A stretch of 47,377 bases of DNA from Anderseniella sp. (GTDB taxonomy: Bacteria; Pseudomonadota; Alphaproteobacteria; Rhizobiales; Aestuariivirgaceae). The notes under the pieces are model-generated. The model was given only the letters and a program-made list of their open reading frames with translations. It ran no database searches and was not told the origin of the DNA. Position 1 is the stretch's first letter; each line of letters starts with the position of its first letter. This document shows, one piece after another, positions 43,343-47,377 of the stretch. Both the position numbers and the translations under genes were made by a program. Location of the stretch: the NCBI GenBank assembly GCA_030626025.1, contig DAOUPT010000025.1, positions 1 to 47,377 of the forward strand, in the 5' to 3' direction.

Positions 43343-44080
43343 ATGGAACATAAATCACACATTTACATCGTGTGTTCTGACCAGACGCGCAACGGCAAGA
43401 CGCTGTTTGCGCGTTTGCTCACTGATTTTCTGCTGGTGCAGGGCGGCAATCCGTTTGTGATTGACCTTGATGCGCCCACCGGTGGTATTTGCGATTATTT
43501 TCCGGAAGTTTCCGAGGTTTTTGATATTGCCACCGTGTCCGGTCAAATGGATTTGTTTGACTGGATTTTGGCGACACCGGGGCGCGACTATGTGCTTGAT
43601 GTACCGGCGCGGTTTCTCGATAAGTTTTTCACCGTCATGGACGATATCAACTTTCTCGAAGGTGCCGGGGCTGAGGGGTTTGAGCTCAACGTGTTTTATC
43701 TGGTTGAGGGATCGGTCAAATCGCTGACCACAGCCCAGATGATGTATGATAATTTTACTGTCGACCGGTTTTTTATTGTCCGCCATGAGGCGATGGATGA
43801 GGATTTGAAAGACTTCAAAAAACTTTCGATCTTTAACCAGATTATCGGGCAGGGGCAGGTTGTGCTGCCGCCACTTGACCATGATGTGCTTGATGAAATT
43901 GAAAAACCAGACTTTTCCTTTCGCGAATTTATTGAGGGTGAAGAAAGCGATATGGCGGCCAAGACTCAATTCAAGCTGGCCAGTTTTCTTGAAGTTGTCA
44001 TTGCCAGTGTGCAACGGATCAAGCGCCGCATTGATATCGGCCATGTGCAGCGGGTGGAACATACACCTGAGGGTTTCTGA
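43343..44080 (+). CDS. Degenerate ParA-like P-loop protein (second of the pair)
   Basis: 245 residues, 15 bases after the first ATPase. The P-loop reads DQTRNGKTLFAR: K19 and T20 remain, but the signature lysine and the double glycine are gone. FVIDLDAPTGG matches FDTENPRG of the partner, and further segments pair up (VSGQMDLFDWIL with VADQMAILDTLE; YLVEGSVKSLTTAQ with HVVGPSIASLDEIN). This points to tandem duplication with one partner losing normal ATP binding, so they may act as a heterodimer. No ribosome site is obvious. Followed by the REP-like pair at 44165-44267. Confidence 0.8.
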   Translation: MEHKSHIYIVCSDQTRNGKTLFARLLTDFLLVQGGNPFVIDLDAPTGGICDYFPEVSEVFDIATVSGQMDLFDWILATPGRDYVLDVPARFLDKFFTVMDDINFLEGAGAEGFELNVFYLVEGSVKSLTTAQMMYDNFTVDRFFIVRHEAMDEDLKDFKKLSIFNQIIGQGQVVLPPLDHDVLDEIEKPDFSFREFIEGEESDMAAKTQFKLASFLEVVIASVQRIKRRIDIGHVQRVEHTPEGF

Positions 44081-44164
44081 TCTTCTGCATGGTGCAAACA
44101 AAATAAAAATTCTTACCAAATGTTCATTAGTCTTTTCTCCTGCTGGCTTGCATTATGTCCGCTA

Positions 44165-44212
44165 GATCAACCTGCAATCAGGTGGTTACACCTGATTGCA
44201 GATAAGTTGATC
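44165..44212. repeat. REP-like bulged hairpin, copy 2
   Basis: Outer stem GATCAAC/GTTGATC, upper stem CTGCAATCAGGTG/CACCTGATTGCAG (13 bp, perfect) with a GTTA loop, and a 4-base bulge ATAA on the right between the two stems. It is the mirror image of copy 3 just downstream: both contain CAGATAAGTTG when read in this orientation. Confidence 0.7.
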
Positions 44213-44225
44213 GCTTCTAAAAGGT

Positions 44226-44267
44226 TAGTGCAACTTATCTGCACGCATCGGCGTGCAGGTTGCACTA
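44226..44267. repeat. REP-like bulged hairpin, copy 3
   Basis: Outer stem TAGTGCAAC/GTTGCACTA (9 bp), upper stem CTGCACGC/GCGTGCAG with an ATCG loop, and a 4-base bulge TTAT on the left. It faces copy 2 with a 13-base spacer, the arrangement of a REP pair, and lies just before the first PhzF gene. Confidence 0.7.
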
Positions 44268-44291
44268 GCTGAGGGAATAACAGGACAGACA

Positions 44292-45209
44292 ATGGGACAG
44301 CCGGTCACAGGATGTGAATATTTCACGCTTGATGTTTTTACGACTGAGCGGTTTGGCGGCAATCCGCTGGCGGTGGTCAATGAAGCCGACCGGCTTAACG
44401 ATCGGCAAATGCAGCAGATCGCAGCGGAATTTAACCTTTCTGAAACCGTGTTTGTCATGCGTGCTAAAGCCAAGGTGAATACTGCGGCGTTACGTATTTT
44501 TACACCAACCCGCGAATTACCTTTTGCCGGGCACCCTACTATTGGGACGGCTATCTTGTTGGCCGAGTTAGGGGCGAATTTTTCGCGAGACTGGCAAAAA
44601 ACCATTCGATTGGAAGAAAAAATCGGTCTGGTCTGTGTTGAAGTCTCAAAGCCGGTTGGTGAGACAACTTATGGCGAGTTAACAGCGGCCCAGCTGCCGG
44701 TGTATATCGCCGATAACCCAGATGATGATCTGGTGGCAGCAGCATTGGGGATTGGCCGGCAGGATATTGGCTTTGGGTTACACAAAGTTGCAATGTATGA
44801 TGCAGGCAATGCACCGTTATTTGTGCCACTTGCCTCGCGGAAGATTCTCGAAAAAATTAAACCGAACCAAAGTGAGTGGGACCGACTTGGGGTTGCTGGT
44901 GATTTTGGTGTCTATGCCTATTGCCGGGGTAATAACGGTTCTGAGGAATTTCATGCCCGGTTGTTCGGGCCAGAGAACGGTATTGTTGAAGACCCGGCAA
45001 CCGGTTCTGCGGCGGTGGCATTTGCCGGGGCTTTGAATGAGGCGCTGGTGCTTGAGAATGGCAGTCACAGCTGGGTCATACATCAGGGCGAAGATATGGG
45101 GCGGCCAAGCCGTATTGACCTGAAAGCTGATGTGGTTGATGGCGCAGTAATTTCGGTGAAAGTTGGCGGCAATGCGTTGCGGGTTTCACGGGGAGTTATC
45201 ACCATTTGA
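44292..45209 (+). CDS. PhzF-family isomerase (first of a tandem pair)
   Basis: 305 residues from the ATG at 44292, preceded by AGGA; a GTG at 44253 lies inside the REP-like hairpin and is unlikely. Two similar half-domains form the diaminopimelate-epimerase-like fold. The catalytic glutamate is in EFNLSETVFV (E51 by this count), with TLDVFTTERFGGNPLAVV before it, RELPFAGHPTIGTA after it, and EDPATGSAA in the second half. PhzF isomerises trans-2,3-dihydro-3-hydroxyanthranilate in phenazine synthesis, but most relatives act on other, unknown substrates, and no phenazine genes are here. The second copy follows 50 bases on. Confidence 0.93.
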   Translation: MGQPVTGCEYFTLDVFTTERFGGNPLAVVNEADRLNDRQMQQIAAEFNLSETVFVMRAKAKVNTAALRIFTPTRELPFAGHPTIGTAILLAELGANFSRDWQKTIRLEEKIGLVCVEVSKPVGETTYGELTAAQLPVYIADNPDDDLVAAALGIGRQDIGFGLHKVAMYDAGNAPLFVPLASRKILEKIKPNQSEWDRLGVAGDFGVYAYCRGNNGSEEFHARLFGPENGIVEDPATGSAAVAFAGALNEALVLENGSHSWVIHQGEDMGRPSRIDLKADVVDGAVISVKVGGNALRVSRGVITI

Positions 45210-45213
45210 CAAG

Positions 45214-45254
45214 CCTCCAAATATAGGACAGTATTACTTACCTAAACTTGGAGG
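45214..45254 (+). promoter_or_regulatory. Stem masking the ribosome site of the second PhzF gene
   Basis: CCTCCAA (45214-45220) is the exact complement of TTGGAGG (45248-45254), which contains the GGAGG ribosome site six bases before the ATG at 45260. The 27-base loop is long, so the stem would be modest. It could lower translation of the second copy unless opened by a ribosome or other factor. Confidence 0.4.
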
Positions 45255-45259
45255 AAGGC

Positions 45260-46147
45260 ATGTCTTACACATTTTACACGCTCGATGTTTTTACCGATAC
45301 CCGCTTTGGCGGCAACCCGCTGGCGGTGGTTCTGGGGGCCGATGATATTGACGGTTCGACGATGCAAACCATTGCCCGCGAGTTCAACCTTTCGGAAACG
45401 GTGTTTGTGCTCAAACCAGAAAATGCTGCGCATACAGCAAAGGTGCGGATTTTTACGCCTGTTCGCGAAATGCCCTTTGCCGGACATCCGACCGTTGGCA
45501 CGGCTGTTTTGCTGGCCCAGTTGAGAGGCATCGCGGGCAGTCTTGTGCTGGAAGAAGGGGTTGGCCCTGTACCGGTCAATGTCAGCGAGCTTGATACATC
45601 TGCGCCATTTGCTGAATTGTTTGGCGCGGTTATGCCGGTTGAAGAAACCGGGGTGCCGACAACGGGCAATGTTGCTAAAGCGTTGGGATTGTCACCTGGC
45701 GATATTGGATTCGAAAATCACCAACCGGCTTTGTTTAACGCTGGCAACAGATTTTTCTATGTGCCGGTAAGATCCCGTGACCTGTTGGCCAAATCTCAAC
45801 CGAAAACAGGCTCATGGGACTTGCTGCAGGGGCAGGAGGGTGTCGGTATTTTTGTCTATTGCAAGGGCGAGGGGGATGGTGTTGATTTTCATGCCCGAAT
45901 GTTTGCCCCCCGGTCCGGGATAATTGAAGACCCGGCGACTGGCTCGGCTGCGGCAGGATTTCCCGGTGCAATTCACAAAGCTGCAAAACTGTCTGATGGT
46001 AGCTACGGCTGGAATGTTGCGCAAGGAGAGGATATGGGGCGCCCCAGCCTGATTGCTCTTGCTGCCGACATTGCGGGCGGCGAAATCAGTGCTGTACAGG
46101 TTGGTGGTCGGGCGGTTCGGGTGTCGCGAGGAGAGATAGAAATCTAG
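45260..46147 (+). CDS. PhzF-family isomerase (second of a tandem pair)
   Basis: 295 residues from the ATG at 45260, preceded by GGAGGAAGGC. Same motifs as its neighbour: TLDVFTDTRFGGNPLAVV, EFNLSETVFVL with the catalytic glutamate, REMPFAGHPTVGTA and EDPATGSAA, and the shared ending GRAVRVSRGEIEI. It is clearly a paralogue from a tandem duplication, but with divergence concentrated in the middle (about 95-200), where the substrate pocket lies, so the two may have different substrates. A strong hairpin terminator follows. Confidence 0.93.
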   Translation: MSYTFYTLDVFTDTRFGGNPLAVVLGADDIDGSTMQTIAREFNLSETVFVLKPENAAHTAKVRIFTPVREMPFAGHPTVGTAVLLAQLRGIAGSLVLEEGVGPVPVNVSELDTSAPFAELFGAVMPVEETGVPTTGNVAKALGLSPGDIGFENHQPALFNAGNRFFYVPVRSRDLLAKSQPKTGSWDLLQGQEGVGIFVYCKGEGDGVDFHARMFAPRSGIIEDPATGSAAAGFPGAIHKAAKLSDGSYGWNVAQGEDMGRPSLIALAADIAGGEISAVQVGGRAVRVSRGEIEI

Positions 46148-46156
46148 ATTTCAGTT

Positions 46157-46181
46157 CGGGGTGCAAGTTTTATGCACCCCG
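46157..46181. terminator. Hairpin terminator between convergent genes
   Basis: CGGGGTGCA (46157-46165) pairs with TGCACCCCG (46173-46181), 9 bp with an AGTTTTA loop, followed by TTTCTGCTTT on the plus strand. It lies between the second PhzF gene and the small secreted protein and may serve both. Confidence 0.7.
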
Positions 46182-46189
46182 TTTCTGCT

Positions 46190-46432
46190 TTAACCGTTCA
46201 GCTCTTGCAGGGCAGCAGTCAAGGTTGCCACGCAGGACTGTTCATTGCCGGCAGCTTGTTGTTTTGCCCCTTGCTCTCGCATCTCAAGAGCCTTCATTTT
46301 TGCCGCATCGCTGACGCTGGACTCAACGATTGCTGTATCAAATTTGGCAATCATGTCGGTGCAACCTGCAGCAAGTGCCGGGCTGACGAAAGCAGCGAGA
46401 AGAATTGAGGTTGTCAAAAGAAGTTTTTTCAT
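46190..46432 (-). CDS. Small secreted protein of unknown function
   Basis: 80 residues. Signal peptide MKKLLLTTSILLAAFVSPALA, cut before AGCTD. The mature part is one or two helices with two cysteines (C24 and C67) that could form a disulphide, and many Ala, Met and Gln residues (KMKALEMREQGAKQQAAGNE). It resembles small helical periplasmic proteins of alphaproteobacteria, but I recognise no family. AGGA nine bases before the ATG. Convergent with the PhzF pair. Confidence 0.75.
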   Translation of the reverse strand: MKKLLLTTSILLAAFVSPALAAGCTDMIAKFDTAIVESSVSDAAKMKALEMREQGAKQQAAGNEQSCVATLTAALQELNG

Positions 46433-46690
46433 TGTTGTAGTCCTTTGTATTGCGTTTAAGTTTCCCTGTTCACGTTATCGCCCCGCTTCAGGATTACGCC
46501 GGTCAGTAAACTGGGTGGTTGTGGTGATGGCTTGCCGGTTATGTGAGTTTGTTGTGCTGATTGTTTGCCGGTAACGCCATATTTGCTGTCGTGTGGCTAT
46601 TGTGAGACCGTTCGGCGACTGTTCACAGAAAACAGTTGTTAATGTTTTTGTTCCAGAGTAAGAGGAGGAACATTGATTTTTTAGAGACAG

Positions 46691-46795
46691 ATGATGAGTG
46701 CAAACGCACATACTTTCAAAATGAACGCTGGTTGCCGTGCAATCTTCAGCGACTTTTTGCTGCCATCTGACCTACTCCTCCTTATCTGCCCCTGA
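46691..46795 (+). CDS. leuA leader peptide
   Basis: Short frame with four leucine codons in a row (CTA CTC CTC CTT, 46772-46783), preceded by TTG CTG and ending LICP-stop. In-frame ATGs lie at 46691, 46694 and 46721; the ending FLLPSDLLLLICP is the same for all. Placed 118 bases before leuA, it has the character of a leucine-sensing leader. Possible RNA stems downstream: CCCCTGA (46789-46795, at the stop) with TCAGGGG (46829-46835), and inside it GCTGCCC with GGGC/GGC (46802-46826) followed only by TTTC, so the terminator is weak by sequence. The 258 bases before it (46433-46690) show no clear motif. Confidence 0.65.
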   Translation: MMSANAHTFKMNAGCRAIFSDFLLPSDLLLLICP

Positions 46796-46913
46796 TCGTC
46801 GGCTGCCCCTAATATTGCGGGCGGGCTTTCAGGGGATGTAAAAATTTACCAAATCAGATTATGTTCAATACGCAGGCTGTTGCCGCTTTGAACGCTCCCT
46901 AAAGGACTAACCA

Positions 46914-47377
46914 ATGAGCACTTCCGAGAATTCTGTAGATAAAGACAAAATCATCATTTTCGACACAACCTTGCGTGATGGTGAACAATCTCCCGGCGCT
47001 AGTATGAATATCGAAGAAAAACTACGGATTGCCCATCAACTGGAACGTTTGAATGTTGACGTTATTGAAGCTGGCTTTCCAATTGCCTCTGATGGTGACT
47101 TTGAGGCGGTTAAGAAAATTGCCAAAACTATCAAGGGAGCGCAGATTGCGGGGCTCTCACGCTCAAATAATATGGATATTGACCGGGCCTGGGACGCTTT
47201 GAAGTATGCTGGCGAGCGTGGGCGGATTCACACTTTTATCGCCACCAGCGATATCCATATGAAGTACAAGCTGAAAATGAGCAAACAGGAGGTCCTGGAT
47301 ACGGCTGTTGCCGCAGTGACCCGTGCTGTTGGATATACCCCTAATGTTGAATTCTCTGCTGAGGATGCGGTGCGGAC
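46914..47377 (+). CDS. leuA: 2-isopropylmalate synthase, partial (N-terminal part)
   Basis: 154 complete codons to the window edge, starting [20 protein letters not shown]. It condenses 2-oxoisovalerate with acetyl-CoA, the first step specific to leucine. The DRE-TIM signature [15 protein letters not shown] carries the metal-binding aspartate, and [32 protein letters not shown] and [18 protein letters not shown] follow as in the LeuA family rather than homocitrate or citramalate synthase. AAGGA lies eight bases before the ATG. The leucine-rich leader upstream suggests attenuation by charged leucyl-tRNA. Confidence 0.95.
   Translation, partial: MSTSENSVDKDKIIIFDTTLRDGEQSPGASMNIEEKLRIAHQLERLNVDVIEAGFPIASDGDFEAVKKIAKTIKGAQIAGLSRSNNMDIDRAWDALKYAGERGRIHTFIATSDIHMKYKLKMSKQEVLDTAVAAVTRAVGYTPNVEFSAEDAVR

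Noticed and set aside
43355-44119. Minus-strand open frame opposite the second ParA-like gene
   Set aside because: The plus-strand gene is paralogous to its neighbour, which fixes the coding strand.
44253-44291. GTG at 44253 as start of the first PhzF gene
   Set aside because: It lies in the right arm of the REP-like hairpin; the ATG at 44292 has AGGA at good distance.

Overview
The window looks like chromosomal DNA of an alphaproteobacterium of the Hyphomicrobiales (Rhizobiales) type. Supporting signs: the SspB-alpha form of the ClpX adaptor, a block fumC / DUF4169 / ribbon-helix-helix, the rhizobial form of PdxJ, two DUF1127 proteins, and branched-chain amino acid genes preceded by leader peptides. 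Base composition is moderate and even. I see no rRNA, tRNA, CRISPR array, insertion sequence or prophage. Nearly all of the sequence is coding and most genes stand in short operons.

Layout. 1-753 is the start of a DMT/EamA transporter, cut by the window edge. 811-3236 (minus) is a compact signalling operon: a secreted four-EF-hand protein, an ECF sigma factor, a membrane anti-sigma protein and a periplasmic metal-sensor-like protein. 3307-5121 is a Xaa-Pro aminopeptidase. 5390 is a DUF1127 gene. 5612-9543 (minus) is UvrD/PcrA helicase, histidine phosphatase and PrmA. 9608 is a second EamA transporter. 10569-15113 (minus) is thioesterase, ClC channel with CBS domain, double-thioredoxin protein and class III adenylate cyclase. 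15187-20444 (plus) is an FAD-dependent D-lactate-type dehydrogenase and a very large AsmA-like protein. 20455-27000 (minus) is a tightly packed run: fumarase C, DUF4169, RHH protein, an HscC-type Hsp70, a J-like partner whose HPD motif reads RPD, and an unrecognised two-helix membrane protein. 27099-31019 (minus) holds a DUF2892 protein, two unknowns, a PHP-domain protein, MepA and SspB. 31172-36042 holds an acyltransferase-like protein, an LrhA-type LysR regulator, a second DUF1127 protein, an MFS transporter and a double-domain universal stress protein behind an FNR/FixK-like box.

36325-41493 is the isoleucine/valine region: promoter, a 17-residue leader peptide that is almost leaderless, a complete attenuator, ilvB, ilvN, pdxJ (coupled to ilvN by ATGA), a secreted unknown, ilvC and a terminator. 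It is followed by a 3-hydroxyisobutyrate dehydrogenase-like enzyme, two tandem paralogous ParA/MinD-like ATPases (the second with a changed Walker A), two tandem PhzF-family isomerases, a small secreted protein, and the start of leuA behind its own leucine-rich leader peptide.

Most notable signals beyond ordinary annotation: (1) the HscC / RPD-J / membrane protein set; (2) the ilv attenuator with mutually exclusive hairpins, and the leuA leader; (3) a family of bulged intergenic hairpins, three copies here, two of them back to back like a REP pair; (4) a 230-bp imperfect palindrome between the stress protein and the ilv promoter; (5) the EF-hand/ECF operon; (6) the paired ATPases. Start codons were moved downstream of the longest reading frame wherever a ribosome binding site or family N-terminus favoured this.
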